Positions 1 to 12,283 are shown, numbered from the stretch's first letter. The stretch: DNA of 64,000 bases from VRUE01 sp036276735 (GCA_036276735.1 DASUOH010000041.1:1-64000); one strand, 5' to 3'. The notes: generated by a model not told the origin, from the sequence alone. Made by a program: numbers and translations.

Positions 1-119
1 GCACCCTTCGCGGCCTGCGGGCCCGCATCGCCAGCCGCCTCCTGGCGCTCGCTGCGGCAATCTCACTCAACCACCAGCTCGGGCGCCCTTCGCGAACGCT
101 GGTCGACTACGTGGCCTGA
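1..119 (+). mobile_element. C-terminal fragment of a transposase, cut by the window edge
   Basis: An open frame enters from the left edge and ends at TGA 117-119, giving 38 residues that start TLRGLRARIASRLLALAA and end with GRPSRTLVDYVA. This arrangement (Arg-rich helix, Leu/Ala helix, a short NHQLGRPSR-like tail) resembles the C-terminus of DDE transposases of the IS5/IS982 type in actinobacteria. The family cannot be fixed from 38 residues. The element probably ends shortly after base 119, but I could not identify its terminal inverted repeat. Whether it is intact lies outside the window. Confidence 0.55.
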
Positions 120-136
120 GCCGTGGAACTACTCAT

Positions 137-1006
137 CTAGAACGTCCGGAACCCAGCTCCTGAGCCCGACGCTTCGCGCCCCGCCCAAGCCGGGGCCGTC
201 TCCTCAGCGGCGGCGAGCACCTCGCGCCGGGCCTTCTTGGCGCTTGCCTTGATCTCGTCTTCGGCCGAGCGCCGCAACCGCTCCTCGCGCTGCTCGGCCT
301 GCTTGCGGATCCGCTCCGACTCGGCCTGGAGTTGCTGCTCGGCGCGATGCCGGGCCTGCTCTTCGGCCTCCCCTTCGACTTTCTCGACCAGCCGGCGCAC
401 CCGCTCCTCGGCCTCGCGGCGCACGTCCTCGGTCCCCTGCATGACCCGTTGCTCGATCTCCGCCTCGAGCCGGACGGCGATCTCGTGGGACTCGGCCGCC
501 TTCGCCTCCGCCTCGGCGGCGCGCTGCTCGGAGGCGGCGACGCGGCGATCGGCCTCGGCCTGGGCCTCCCTTATGACCTCCCCGGCTCGCTCCGAAGCTT
601 CCTCTTGGACTCGACGGCCGGCCTGCGCGATTGCCTCCTCGGCGGCCTTGCGGCCTTGCTCGAAACCCTGCTCGGCGCGGTCGCGTGCCGCCTCCGCCCG
701 CGCCGCCCGCTCTTCGGCCACCCGGCGCCTCTGGCGCTCGGCGGCGATCTCGTCGCGCCCCTCGGCGGCAATCCGGGCCAGCGTCGCCTTGGCGCGCTCC
801 CTCAGCTCACCGCGTACCAGCTCCAACCGTGCAGCGGCCTCGGAGCGCTCCAGCTCGGCCCGCCCGTCGGCCTCGACGAGCCTCGCCTCGGCCTCGGCCA
901 CCCGCTCCTCGCTTTTCCGCACCCAGGCAAGCGCCTGCTCCGCGACGCCGCGAATCTCATCGCGCGCCTCGGTGACGGCGGTCAACTGAACGGCGGGCTC
1001 ACCCAT
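137..1006 (-). CDS. Alanine/glutamate-rich coiled-coil protein of unknown function
   Basis: The 289-residue product is almost entirely charged Ala/Glu/Arg sequence with heptad-like spacing from about residue 10 to 265, followed by a short Gly/Ser tail. There is no signal peptide, membrane segment or recognisable catalytic motif, so it should be a long cytoplasmic coiled coil. The family is unknown; composition alone makes many weak matches likely (apolipoprotein-like, DivIVA-like). It starts at ATG 1006, 78 bases after the acyl-CoA ligase stop, and is the last gene of the minus-strand run next to the transposase fragment. The opposite strand also carries long open frames because of the biased composition; this frame is preferred because it matches neighbour orientation and gives a sensible protein. 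Confidence 0.6.
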   Translation of the reverse strand: MGEPAVQLTAVTEARDEIRGVAEQALAWVRKSEERVAEAEARLVEADGRAELERSEAAARLELVRGELRERAKATLARIAAEGRDEIAAERQRRRVAEERAARAEAARDRAEQGFEQGRKAAEEAIAQAGRRVQEEASERAGEVIREAQAEADRRVAASEQRAAEAEAKAAESHEIAVRLEAEIEQRVMQGTEDVRREAEERVRRLVEKVEGEAEEQARHRAEQQLQAESERIRKQAEQREERLRRSAEDEIKASAKKARREVLAAAEETAPAWAGREASGSGAGFRTF

Positions 1007-1084
1007 TCCCGGCGCAACCTACTACGGGACTCGGAGGCCGAATGGGGCCTCCTCTTCGAAAAAGCGCAATTAGCGCAAAGGCGC

Positions 1085-2734
1085 TCAGGCGGAGCGCTCG
1101 GCCTCGCGCGAATGCAGCTCGCGCTTGAGGACCTTGCCGGTCGCGTTGCGCGGCAGCTCGTCCATGAACTCGATCTCGCGCGGCGTCTTGTAGCCGGCCA
1201 GATTCGACTTGACGTGTGCCTTCAGGTCATCCTCGCCGACGTCGGCTCCCTCGGCCGGCACGACGAAGGCTTTGAGCCGCTGACCGAACTCCTCGTCCTC
1301 GACGCCGATCACGGCCACGTCGAGCACCGCCTCGTGGTCGGCCAACAGGTCCTCGACCTCCCGCGGGAAGACGTTCTCGCCACCCGAGACGATCATCTCG
1401 TCGTCGCGCCCGTCGACAAAGAGGCGGCCGGCGGGGTCGAAGTGGCCGACGTCGCCGCTGGAGAGCAGGCCGTCGATCGACTGCTTGCCGCCGCCGCCCG
1501 TGTAGCCCTCGAAAGACATTTCGTTGCCGACGAAGATGCGACCGACCTCGCCCGCCGGCAGCGGTCGCGCCTCCTCGTCGTAGATCCGGACCACGGTGCC
1601 GCGCGGCGGTCGACCGGCGGTGCCCGGCGCCGCGCGCAGGTCCTCCGGGGTGGCGACGGTCGCGTAGGCGACCTCGGTCGAGCCGTAGAGGTTGTAAACG
1701 GTGTCGCCGAAGCGGTCCATCCACTCGATCGCCAGCTCCCCCGGCAGGGCGGAGCCCGAGAGCGAGGTGATCCGCAGGGAAGAGAGGTCGTGGGAGGCGA
1801 GCGTCTCGTCGGGAAGCTGCAGGATGCGCTGGATCATCACCGGTACCGCCGCGAGCACCTGGGCGCGGTCCTCCTGCACCGCCCGCAGCGTCTGCTCCGG
1901 ATCGAAGCGCCGACGCAGTACCAACGTCGAGGCGGTGGGCAGGCTCATGATGAAGTGGAAGAAGCCCCAGGAGTGGAAGAGCGGCGCCGCCACCATCATC
2001 TTCTCGCGGCTGCGAAACGGGATCTTGTCGATCAGCGCCGCGATCGACAGCAGCCCGTCGGGGCTGGAGCGCTGCGCCCCCTTCGGCGTACCGGTGGTGC
2101 CCGAGGTGAGGATCACGAAGCGTGGTTTCTCGGGCGGCGGCTTCAGGTTGGAGTCGTGGTTCGCGGCTATCAGCGCGTCGAGCGTCGGCGCCTCGGGCTC
2201 TCCGTCGGCCCAGCCGACGACGCGGGCGATCCCCTCGTCAACGCCCTCGAGCAGACCGGTGAACTCCTCGTCGTAGACGAGGACCTTGGGCGCCTCGCGC
2301 CGGGTCACCTCCGCCAGCTGCGGACCGGCGAACATCGTGTTGAGGTAGAGGGCGCTGGCGCCGAGCTTTGCCGTGGCCAGCGTCGCCTCGACGAAGCCGC
2401 GGTGGTTGCGACACATGATCCCGACGCCGTCCCCGGGGCCGATCCCCATCCGCTCGAAGGCGTGGGCAAGGGCGTTGGAGCGCCGGTGCACCTGTTCGAA
2501 GCTGAGCGAGCCGCGTTCGTCGATCAGCGCCGGCTCGTGCGGGTATTTGATCGCCGCAGTGGTGATCCCAAGCGCCGGCGACGCGCCCCAGCGCAGAAAG
2601 GCGGTCAGGACCCTGGCGGTCCTGTCGGGACGCTGCGGGGCGAGGATGCCCGACTCCCGCAGCACCCTGACCTCGAAGGCTTTGTCGGCGAGCGCCTGAC
2701 GCGCTCTTACCGTTATGGAACTCCTCTCCGACAT
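1085..2734 (-). CDS. Acyl-CoA synthetase (AMP-forming fatty acid-CoA ligase)
   Basis: Activates a carboxylic acid with ATP and joins it to CoA, feeding beta-oxidation or lipid synthesis. The 549-residue protein has the full ANL-superfamily set: P-loop-like LTSGTTGTPKGA at about 209-220, YNLYGSTE at about 347-354, hinge DGRDDEMIVSGGENV at about 441-455, and the catalytic lysine in NATGK (Lys534). Length is normal for the family. The chain length of the substrate cannot be read from the sequence. ATG 2734 lies 12 bases after the ispF stop, so it is probably cotranscribed with the isoprenoid genes upstream. Confidence 0.9.
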   Translation of the reverse strand: MSERSSITVRARQALADKAFEVRVLRESGILAPQRPDRTARVLTAFLRWGASPALGITTAAIKYPHEPALIDERGSLSFEQVHRRSNALAHAFERMGIGPGDGVGIMCRNHRGFVEATLATAKLGASALYLNTMFAGPQLAEVTRREAPKVLVYDEEFTGLLEGVDEGIARVVGWADGEPEAPTLDALIAANHDSNLKPPPEKPRFVILTSGTTGTPKGAQRSSPDGLLSIAALIDKIPFRSREKMMVAAPLFHSWGFFHFIMSLPTASTLVLRRRFDPEQTLRAVQEDRAQVLAAVPVMIQRILQLPDETLASHDLSSLRITSLSGSALPGELAIEWMDRFGDTVYNLYGSTEVAYATVATPEDLRAAPGTAGRPPRGTVVRIYDEEARPLPAGEVGRIFVGNEMSFEGYTGGGGKQSIDGLLSSGDVGHFDPAGRLFVDGRDDEMIVSGGENVFPREVEDLLADHEAVLDVAVIGVEDEEFGQRLKAFVVPAEGADVGEDDLKAHVKSNLAGYKTPREIEFMDELPRNATGKVLKRELHSREAERSA

Positions 2735-2746
2735 GGGCCGCGAAGC

Positions 2747-3205
2747 CTATTCGGTATCGAGCGAAGCGACCGCAATGCAGGCGATTCCCTCGCCGCGCCC
2801 GATCCACCCCATGGTCTCGTTGGTCGTCGCCTTGACGTTGACCCGGGCGGAGGTCGCCTCGGCGAGGATCCGCTCCATCTCGGCGCGGTGCGGCGCGAGG
2901 CGAGGCGCCTCGCAGACGAGCGTCGCGTCGATGTTGACGATACGGCCGCCGAGCGTGCCGACGACGGTCCGCAGCAGGTCGATCGAGTCGGCGTCGCGCC
3001 ACTGCTCGTCGTCGTCGGGAAAGAGAGTGCCGATGTCACCCCCACCAGAGGCGCCGAGCAGCGCGTCGATCACGGCATGGGTGAGGACGTCGGCGTCGGA
3101 ATGACCGGTGAGTCCTTGCTCGTGGTCGATCTGAACGCCGCCGAGGACCAGCGGTCTGCCCGGCTCGAAGCGATGGCTGTCGTAGCCGATGCCCACCCGG
3201 CTCAT
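2747..3205 (-). CDS. ispF: 2-C-methyl-D-erythritol 2,4-cyclodiphosphate synthase
   Basis: Fifth step of the MEP isoprenoid pathway: forms the cyclic diphosphate from CDP-methylerythritol 2-phosphate with release of CMP. The 152-residue protein opens with VGIGYDSHRFEPGRPL, where the Asp and His bind the metal, followed by the GHSDADV segment, and ends with the conserved KATTNE and GRGEGIACIA stretch. The chosen start, ATG 3205, overlaps the stop of the PHP phosphatase upstream by four bases (ATGA), a sign of translational coupling. A longer in-frame extension exists but would overlap that gene extensively. ispD lies one gene further upstream, so both cytidyl-phase MEP genes are clustered. Confidence 0.95.
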   Translation of the reverse strand: MSRVGIGYDSHRFEPGRPLVLGGVQIDHEQGLTGHSDADVLTHAVIDALLGASGGGDIGTLFPDDDEQWRDADSIDLLRTVVGTLGGRIVNIDATLVCEAPRLAPHRAEMERILAEATSARVNVKATTNETMGWIGRGEGIACIAVASLDTE

Positions 3206-4029
3206 GATGAGATTCTCTCCAGTCGCCGGCTGCGGCGGTCGAAGACGCAGATCTCCTCGACACCGAGCGCGCCGAGGAGCTCGACCGCCCGGTCGTATTC
3301 GAATCCGACCTGCTCGGGCAGGTGGGCGTCGGAGGAGAGCGCAAAGGCGACGCCGGCCTCGACGCAGAGCTCGGCGAAATCCCGCGCGGGGTAGAGCTCG
3401 CCGACCGGCTTGCGCAGACCCGCCGTGGAGACCTCGACCGCGATCCCGCTCTCGGCGATCGCCTCGACCGCCGGCGCGTAGAAGCGGCGCAGGTCGCCAT
3501 CGGGCATTGGACGCCCCCTGCCCCAGACCTTGACCAGGTCCGGGTGGGCGAGGATGTCGAAGACGCCGCAGCGGGCGCACTCGGCAAGCACGGCGAAGTA
3601 GCGGCTCCATACCTCCTCGGGATCGCCGCGCCCCTCCCATACGTCCCAGTCGGGATGGTCGACGGCGGCGTCTCCCACGAAGTGCACCGAGCCGACGACG
3701 TAGTCGAAGTCGCGAGCCTCCAAAAGGGCGGTGGTGCGATCGAGAGCGTCCGGCACGAAGTCGCACTCGACCCCCACCTTCAGCCCTTCGCCGCGCAGGA
3801 ACTCGCAGTAGGCGTCGAGGTCGTCGCGCGCCTGCTCCTCCCAGAAGGGGTGGCGCCATACGTCGAGTGCTTGCCGGAAGCGGTAGACGTGCTCGGAGAC
3901 GCCGAGCTCCTCGATGCCAGCCGCGGCCGCCGCCGCCCGATAGCGCTCGACGTTCTCGGCGGTGAAGTAACGGTCCACGGTCGTGTCGGGCTCGTCGGGC
4001 CGCAGGTGGAGGTGGTAGTCAGTCAGCAC
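3202..4029 (-). CDS. PHP-domain phosphatase, histidinol-phosphatase type (HisK-like)
   Basis: Likely hydrolyses a phosphate monoester with a polymetal centre; the closest named activity is histidinol phosphate dephosphorylation in histidine synthesis. The 275-residue protein has the PHP signature: DYHLHLRP at the N-terminus, a SEH motif, GSVHF in the middle, AHPD, and SSDAH near the C-terminus, which supply the metal-binding His and Asp residues. No other his gene is in the window, so the substrate is uncertain. It is separated from the ispD stop by a strong hairpin and overlaps ispF by four bases. Confidence 0.75.
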   Translation of the reverse strand: MLTDYHLHLRPDEPDTTVDRYFTAENVERYRAAAAAAGIEELGVSEHVYRFRQALDVWRHPFWEEQARDDLDAYCEFLRGEGLKVGVECDFVPDALDRTTALLEARDFDYVVGSVHFVGDAAVDHPDWDVWEGRGDPEEVWSRYFAVLAECARCGVFDILAHPDLVKVWGRGRPMPDGDLRRFYAPAVEAIAESGIAVEVSTAGLRKPVGELYPARDFAELCVEAGVAFALSSDAHLPEQVGFEYDRAVELLGALGVEEICVFDRRSRRLERISS

Positions 4030-4042
4030 TTTCCCGAGCCTA

Positions 4043-4068
4043 GGCGACGCCGGCCACGCGGCGTCGCC
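4043..4068 (-). terminator. GC-rich hairpin after ispD
   Basis: A perfect 10-bp stem (GGCGACGCCG against CGGCGTCGCC) with a 6-base loop lies between the ispD stop and the start of the PHP phosphatase. It has no following T-run on the minus strand, so it may be a weak terminator, a processing stem or a decoupling structure rather than a classic intrinsic terminator. Confidence 0.45.
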
Positions 4069-4076
4069 GGGATAGC

Positions 4077-4817
4077 TCAGCGTGCACGATCTGCCAACAG
4101 CAACTCGGCGACCCTGAGGTCGAGCGGCGTCGTCACCTTGAGGTTCTCCGACGGCGTGCGGTGCAGGAGCACCCGGCCGCCGGCCGCCTCGACCAGCATC
4201 GCCTCGTCGGTCGGCTGCGGCGCCTCGTCGGGATAGGCGTCGAGCGCCGCGCGCAGGGCGGACGTGCGGAAGACCTGCGGCGTCTGGGCGGCCCAGAGAG
4301 ACGCCCGGTCAACGGTCGATTCAACGACTTTGGCTGCATTGATGACCCTATGGGCATCAAAACCTTGCCGAAGTTCGTCCGACGAGGAGGAGGTTCGCTT
4401 GATCGTGTCGACGACCGGCGTCGCGACGATTGCCCCGTCGGCCTCCGGATCGGCGACCAACGCGCCGACGACTTCCTCGACCAGCTCCGCGGTTACGAGC
4501 GGCCGCGCCGCGTCATGGATCGCGACCAGCTCCGTTTCGACCGCGGCGAGAGCGTTGCGGACGGACTCCGAACGGGTGGTGCCGCCCTCGACGACGAGCA
4601 GCTCCCCATCGCCCTCGCTTTCTTCCGCTGCCAGCGCCCCCCCGTCGTCCACCCGCCCCGGCGGGCAGGCGAGGACGATCGAGCCGACGCTCTCGGCCTG
4701 CCGGAAGGCCTCGAGCGACCACTCGACCAGACGGCGGCCCGCGACCGGCACGAACGCCTTCGGACCGCCGGCCCCGAGTCTGTCCCCGGAGCCGGCAGCC
4801 GCGATGACGGCGGTGAC
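4077..4817 (-). CDS. ispD: 2-C-methyl-D-erythritol 4-phosphate cytidylyltransferase without a canonical start codon
   Basis: Couples CTP to methylerythritol 4-phosphate, third step of the MEP pathway. Clear motifs are AVIAAAGSGDRLG (nucleotide-binding loop), IHDAARPLVT, and the C-terminal NLKVTTPLDL. Family members begin a few residues before the AVIxAAG strand. Here the codons before it read AGC GTC ACC GCC GTC ATC, with no ATG, GTG or TTG in frame until an ATG at 5030, 71 codons upstream and inside carD. I place the start at the GTC at 4817, which gives 246 residues, close to family length. It could also be a GTG altered by mutation or sequencing error, or be read by a +1 shift from carD. 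The carD-ispD pairing is well known in actinobacteria. Confidence 0.85.
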   Translation of the reverse strand, partial: VTAVIAAAGSGDRLGAGGPKAFVPVAGRRLVEWSLEAFRQAESVGSIVLACPPGRVDDGGALAAEESEGDGELLVVEGGTTRSESVRNALAAVETELVAIHDAARPLVTAELVEEVVGALVADPEADGAIVATPVVDTIKRTSSSSDELRQGFDAHRVINAAKVVESTVDRASLWAAQTPQVFRTSALRAALDAYPDEAPQPTDEAMLVEAAGGRVLLHRTPSENLKVTTPLDLRVAELLLADRAR

Positions 4818-4818
4818 G

Positions 4819-5382
4819 CTAGGCGGCGACGGTTGCGGCGAAGCGCTCCTCCAACAGCCCGTCCAGGTACTCCTCGGCGCCCTCCTCGTCCTTGTCGAGC
4901 GCGTACATGAACTCCGACGCGAGGATCTTCTTGGCGCGCGTGTACATCTGCTTCTCGCCGGTCGAGAGGCCCTTTTCCATCTCGCGGATCGCCAGGTTGC
5001 GGACCACCTCGGCGAGCTCGAAGACGTCACCGGTCTTGATCTTCTCGCGGTTGTACTTGAAGCGCCGGTTCCAGTTCTTCGGCATCTCCGAGACGTCGTC
5101 GGTGAGGACCTGTGTGACCTTCTTGATTTCCTCCTCGTCGATGATGCGGCGCAGCCCTGCCTTGCCGGCGTTCTCGCACGGGACCATCACGGTGAGTTCG
5201 TTGTGGAGGATCTTGATCGTGAGGTATTCACGTTCCTCGCCCATCAGCGCACGCGTCTCTTTTTTCAGGACGAGACCCGCCCCGTGGTGGGGGTAGACCA
5301 CCTTGTCGCCCTCCTCGAAGTCACAGACGTACTCGACGTCCTCCTCGGTGACGGTCTCAATTGCCTCCTCTAGCTCGGGAAT
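4819..5382 (-). CDS. carD: CarD-family transcriptional regulator, probable ATT start
   Basis: Binds the beta subunit of RNA polymerase through its N-terminal Tudor-like domain and stabilises open promoter complexes. The conserved N-terminal strand reads FEEGDKVVYPHHGAG. The first standard start codon, the GTG inside KVVYP at 5301, would cut this strand in half. Reading upstream, the frame stays open to a TGA at 5428-5430 with no ATG, GTG or TTG, but an ATT at 5382 is preceded by AAAGGAG with a 7-base spacer. Starting there gives 187 residues, MPELEEAIETV onward. The C-terminal helical domain contains the NWNRRFKYNREK and GLSTGEKQMYTRAKKIL segments. disA lies 45 bases upstream and ispD starts at the stop codon. 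Confidence 0.9.
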   Translation of the reverse strand: MPELEEAIETVTEEDVEYVCDFEEGDKVVYPHHGAGLVLKKETRALMGEEREYLTIKILHNELTVMVPCENAGKAGLRRIIDEEEIKKVTQVLTDDVSEMPKNWNRRFKYNREKIKTGDVFELAEVVRNLAIREMEKGLSTGEKQMYTRAKKILASEFMYALDKDEEGAEEYLDGLLEERFAATVAA

Positions 5383-5427
5383 CGCTTTGCTCCTTTCGGT
5401 TCGCGACGGCGGGAGCGCCGTCTGGGG

Positions 5428-6543
5428 TCAGCTCTGCAAATAGCGGTCGACCATGTCGACCTCTTGGAGCCTCCGCAGTCCCTCGCGGATGTCCTTGGCC
5501 CGGGTCGGACCAACTCCGTCGACGGCCGCGAGGCCCTCGTCGGAGGCGGTCAGGACCTGCTCCAGGCCGCCCAGCTCCTGGATGATCTTCTGGACGACAA
5601 GCTTTGGGATGCGCGGCACGTGGCCGAGCACGCGGTAGCCGCGCGAGGCCACCGGGAAGTCGAGGGTGTTCAGCTTGCGGTCGTAGCCGAGCAGCTCGCC
5701 GAGGCGACCGAAGTCGAGCACGTCCTCGTGGGGCAGGCGCGACAGCGACTGCAGCACGGTGGCGAGGTTCTCCTCGGAGTCCTCGACCGAGTAGTCGCGG
5801 ATCAACGCCGTTTTGTCGGCGGCGACGCCGACCATCGTCTCCTCCAGCTGCATCTCGATCAGCCGGCCCTCGGTGCCGAGCTCGACGATGTAGCGCTCGA
5901 CCTCGACCGCCATCCGGGTCACCAGCTCGGCCCGCTGCAGCACGGTCAGCGCGTCGTAGAGGACGCCGCCGCCCTCGAACTCCAGCACCGTCAGCCGGGT
6001 CGAGACCTGCTCGAGCCGCTGCCGGTACTTGTCGAGCGTCGCCAGCCCCTGATTTGCCTTGGCGAGGACCGCCGGGATCTCCTGGAGGATGTACTTGGTG
6101 CCCTCGACGTAGAGGGAGACGACGTCGCGGCGCTGTGAGATGGCGATCACCAGCGCATCGGTCTGTTTGGAGACGCGCTCGGCGGTGCGGTGGCGGGTGC
6201 CGGTCTCGGCCGAGAGGATCGTCGGGTCGGGCATCAGCTGCACGTTGGCCCAGGAGATCTTGGTCGCCTCGGTGTTGAGGACGATCGCGCCGTCCATCTT
6301 CGCCACCTGGTAGAGCATCGCCGGGGTGTACTCGATGTCGAGCTGAATACCGCCCGACAGCAGATGGGAGATGTCGGTCGGGTCGCCGACCACGATCAGG
6401 CCACCGGTGCGGGCGTGGACGATGTTGTCGATCCCCTCACGCAGGGCGGAGCCAGGCGCGACCACGTCGAGGGCCCTTAGCAACCGGGGATCCTGACGTT
6501 CCGCAAGCTCGTGGAGCTCATCCCCAGGCAGCGACGACGACAT
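5428..6543 (-). CDS. disA: DNA integrity scanning protein, diadenylate cyclase
   Basis: Makes c-di-AMP from two ATP and scans DNA for branched structures. The 371-residue protein has the DAC domain with the DGA motif at about 84-86 and GTRHRT at about 115-120, a helical linker, and a C-terminal helix-hairpin-helix (GVGPTRA at about 343) for DNA binding. ATG 6543 (MSSSLPGDEL) is chosen because the 45 residues added by an upstream start are Arg/Pro-rich and not family-like. It is the first gene of the disA-carD-ispD group, an arrangement known from actinobacteria and clostridia. c-di-AMP commonly controls potassium transport; a K+ channel gene is at 36675. Confidence 0.95.
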   Translation of the reverse strand: MSSSLPGDELHELAERQDPRLLRALDVVAPGSALREGIDNIVHARTGGLIVVGDPTDISHLLSGGIQLDIEYTPAMLYQVAKMDGAIVLNTEATKISWANVQLMPDPTILSAETGTRHRTAERVSKQTDALVIAISQRRDVVSLYVEGTKYILQEIPAVLAKANQGLATLDKYRQRLEQVSTRLTVLEFEGGGVLYDALTVLQRAELVTRMAVEVERYIVELGTEGRLIEMQLEETMVGVAADKTALIRDYSVEDSEENLATVLQSLSRLPHEDVLDFGRLGELLGYDRKLNTLDFPVASRGYRVLGHVPRIPKLVVQKIIQELGGLEQVLTASDEGLAAVDGVGPTRAKDIREGLRRLQEVDMVDRYLQS

Positions 6544-6632
6544 CGCACCTAGGATGGCAAATTCCGCTCTAGAATGCGGTCTGGGGGAACTCCGAGTGGA
6601 CAGGTCGGGATGGACGTTGTCAAGCGGATCGC

Positions 6633-7769
6633 TCACGCATGGACGCCGGCGAGGTCGCGATTTGGGTCGATTCCCCACCGCTCGCCCACCGCGGTGAGCT
6701 CCGCGTCGAGCGGCCAGCGGTCAGGGCGCTCCTCGCCTTCGTGCTCAGGGCTGGCCCCCTTCAGGGCCATGCAACCGCTGTTGTCACCGACCGCGCGAAT
6801 TTCAGCCACCCTGTCGGGCCTGAGCCGTTGCTCGCCGGGAAGGGCCGCCAGCTCCGCGCGCTTCTCCTCGATCGCTCGCGCCCCCTCCCCCGCCTCCTGG
6901 ATCAGCGTCGGCACCACGCACTCGACGGGGGCGTGCGCGAGGTTCCACTGGCAGGCGAGCTGGATCGTCGAGAGGCCGGCCCGCTCGGCGATCGGCTCGA
7001 TCCGCTGCAGCCTCTCGAGACCGACCTCGATCCAGCCCTCTGGCCGGAAGGCGCGGTGGTCGCCGCGCGGCAGCTCGCTGTCCGGCCGCAGGTCGCCCCA
7101 GAAGAGGCCGCCGTAGTCGACGACGCGGGTGATCAACTTGACGCCGTGCTGCTCCGCGGCGCCGAGGCAGAGCTCGCCCGGCCAGGGCTCGAACGGGTTG
7201 AGGATGATCATCCCCCAGTCGATGCGGTCGCCGAAGCGCTCCAAGCAGGCGATCAGGTCGAGCGTGAAGCCGTTGGCGGGGCCCGGTGCGATGCCGATCG
7301 CCCCGGTCAGGCCGGCCTCCCGCAGTGCCGCCATCCCATCCCAGACCGCCTCGCTCGAATAGCCGATCCGATCGGGGTTATGGAGCAGCAGCAGGTCGAA
7401 ACGGTCGACGCTGAGCCGCTCGAGGCTGCGCTCCGCCGCCATCCGCAGGTAATCGCCGTACCCGTCCTCGTCGCGCAGGCGCGGATCGGTGAAGCGCGGA
7501 AAGCCGCGCGGGCCGTCGCGCTCACCCTCGTAGAAGTCGTGGCCGATCGCGCCGACCAGGCAGTACTCGTCGCGCTGCACGCCGGCCAGCGCCCGCCCCA
7601 GCACCCGGTCCGCCTCCCCCTGCCCATACGTGTCGGCGGTGAGCACGGTGTCGATCCCTTCACCGGGCCGCAGCAGCACTTCCAGCCGCTCCTCGGCGAT
7701 CGCTTCACCGAAGTGGAGAAATCGCCCGCCGCTCCACGTTCCTATGGCCTTGCGCCCTAGCTCACGCAT
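6633..7769 (-). CDS. Aldo/keto reductase superfamily protein, catalytic lysine not apparent
   Basis: The 378-residue protein follows the (beta/alpha)8 aldo/keto reductase plan: TADTYGQGEADRVLGRAL carries the conserved Tyr, LLLLHNPDRIGY the conserved His, and VPTLIQEAGEGARAIEE resembles the NADPH-binding end. At the strand where family members have the catalytic Lys (usually ATK), this protein has CLVGAIGHDF. It may therefore be a specialised subfamily or not a conventional reductase. The substrate is unknown. It sits between clpC and disA in the same direction; 89 bases separate it from disA. Confidence 0.75.
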   Translation of the reverse strand: MRELGRKAIGTWSGGRFLHFGEAIAEERLEVLLRPGEGIDTVLTADTYGQGEADRVLGRALAGVQRDEYCLVGAIGHDFYEGERDGPRGFPRFTDPRLRDEDGYGDYLRMAAERSLERLSVDRFDLLLLHNPDRIGYSSEAVWDGMAALREAGLTGAIGIAPGPANGFTLDLIACLERFGDRIDWGMIILNPFEPWPGELCLGAAEQHGVKLITRVVDYGGLFWGDLRPDSELPRGDHRAFRPEGWIEVGLERLQRIEPIAERAGLSTIQLACQWNLAHAPVECVVPTLIQEAGEGARAIEEKRAELAALPGEQRLRPDRVAEIRAVGDNSGCMALKGASPEHEGEERPDRWPLDAELTAVGERWGIDPNRDLAGVHA

Positions 7770-7819
7770 CTAGTCGTGAACCATAGGCGGCCGCTCGCGC
7801 GGGTGGCGCCGTAGGGGGA

Positions 7820-7858
7820 ACCGCCCCTGAGGAAGCTTTAGCTACCGGAAGGGGCGGT
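7820..7858 (-). terminator. Hairpin after clpC
   Basis: ACCGCCCCT pairs with AGGGGCGGT across a 21-base loop, 62 bases beyond the clpC stop. There is no T-run, so a role as terminator is only probable. Confidence 0.4.
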
Positions 7859-7870
7859 GGGTCCCCTGCG

Positions 7871-7919
7871 GCGACAGGACCCGCGCGCCAGGAGCGCTCC
7901 GCGACGGGACCCGCGCGCC
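7871..7919. repeat. Short direct repeat abutting the clpC stop
   Basis: A 19-base unit, GCGACRGGACCCGCGCGCC, occurs at 7871-7889 and 7901-7919 with one mismatch and a 30-base period. The second copy touches the clpC stop codon. It may be a local duplication of the 3' untranslated region. Confidence 0.6.
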
Positions 7920-7920
7920 T

Positions 7921-10494
<2,574 letters not shown>

Positions 10495-10667
10495 AAGGCT
10501 TCCTCTTCCTCAACCTCTCAGATGATCGAAACCGCGTGGTGGTCGGAAGTACCGGGGATGCCCATCGCCGCGCGGGAGGCACCCATGTCTGTTTCACAGG
10601 ATACCGGGCGGCTCCGGTCGGCCTTGGGACCCGGATTGCCGCTCGTAGCGAGGTTTTAGACCCGGAT

Positions 10668-12146
<1,479 letters not shown>

Positions 12147-12173
12147 AGCTGCGCGAGCCTATCGAGCGCCGAA

Positions 12174-12283
12174 AGACGGCCCCGGCAGGGGTGGAGCGTC
12201 TTGTACTTTTTTCGCGACCAGGCCCGTCGACAGCCGCAAACGAGCTTCGAAAAAGTTAAGCGGAACCCCTGCCGGGACCGTCT
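12174..12283 (-). repeat. Hairpin repeat element, copy 1 (greA 3' end)
   Basis: First of three 110-111 bp copies. Read on the minus strand it begins directly after the greA TAG with AGACGGTCCCGGCAGGGGT, whose complement with one wobble pair closes the element. Inside are TTCCGCTTAACTTTTT on the left and AAAAAAGTACAAGACG on the right, so an inner A/T stem can form after an unpaired bulge. The middle, about 35 bases, is only loosely shared with the other copies. The element lies between greA and lysS. Confidence 0.85.

Noticed and set aside
332..3394. A 1020-codon open frame on the plus strand
   Set aside because: It is the reverse shadow of the coiled-coil, acyl-CoA ligase and ispF genes. GC-rich codon bias leaves long open antisense frames; the minus-strand genes have clear family motifs.
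5299..5301. GTG 5301 as the carD start
   Set aside because: It would cut the conserved GDKVVYPHHG strand; the ATT with a Shine-Dalgarno sequence is better supported.
12174..12283. Miniature transposon (MITE) reading of the repeats
   Set aside because: Terminal inverted repeats fit, but no target-site duplication is seen and the flanks adjacent to the core are complementary, not direct repeats. Kept only as an alternative.
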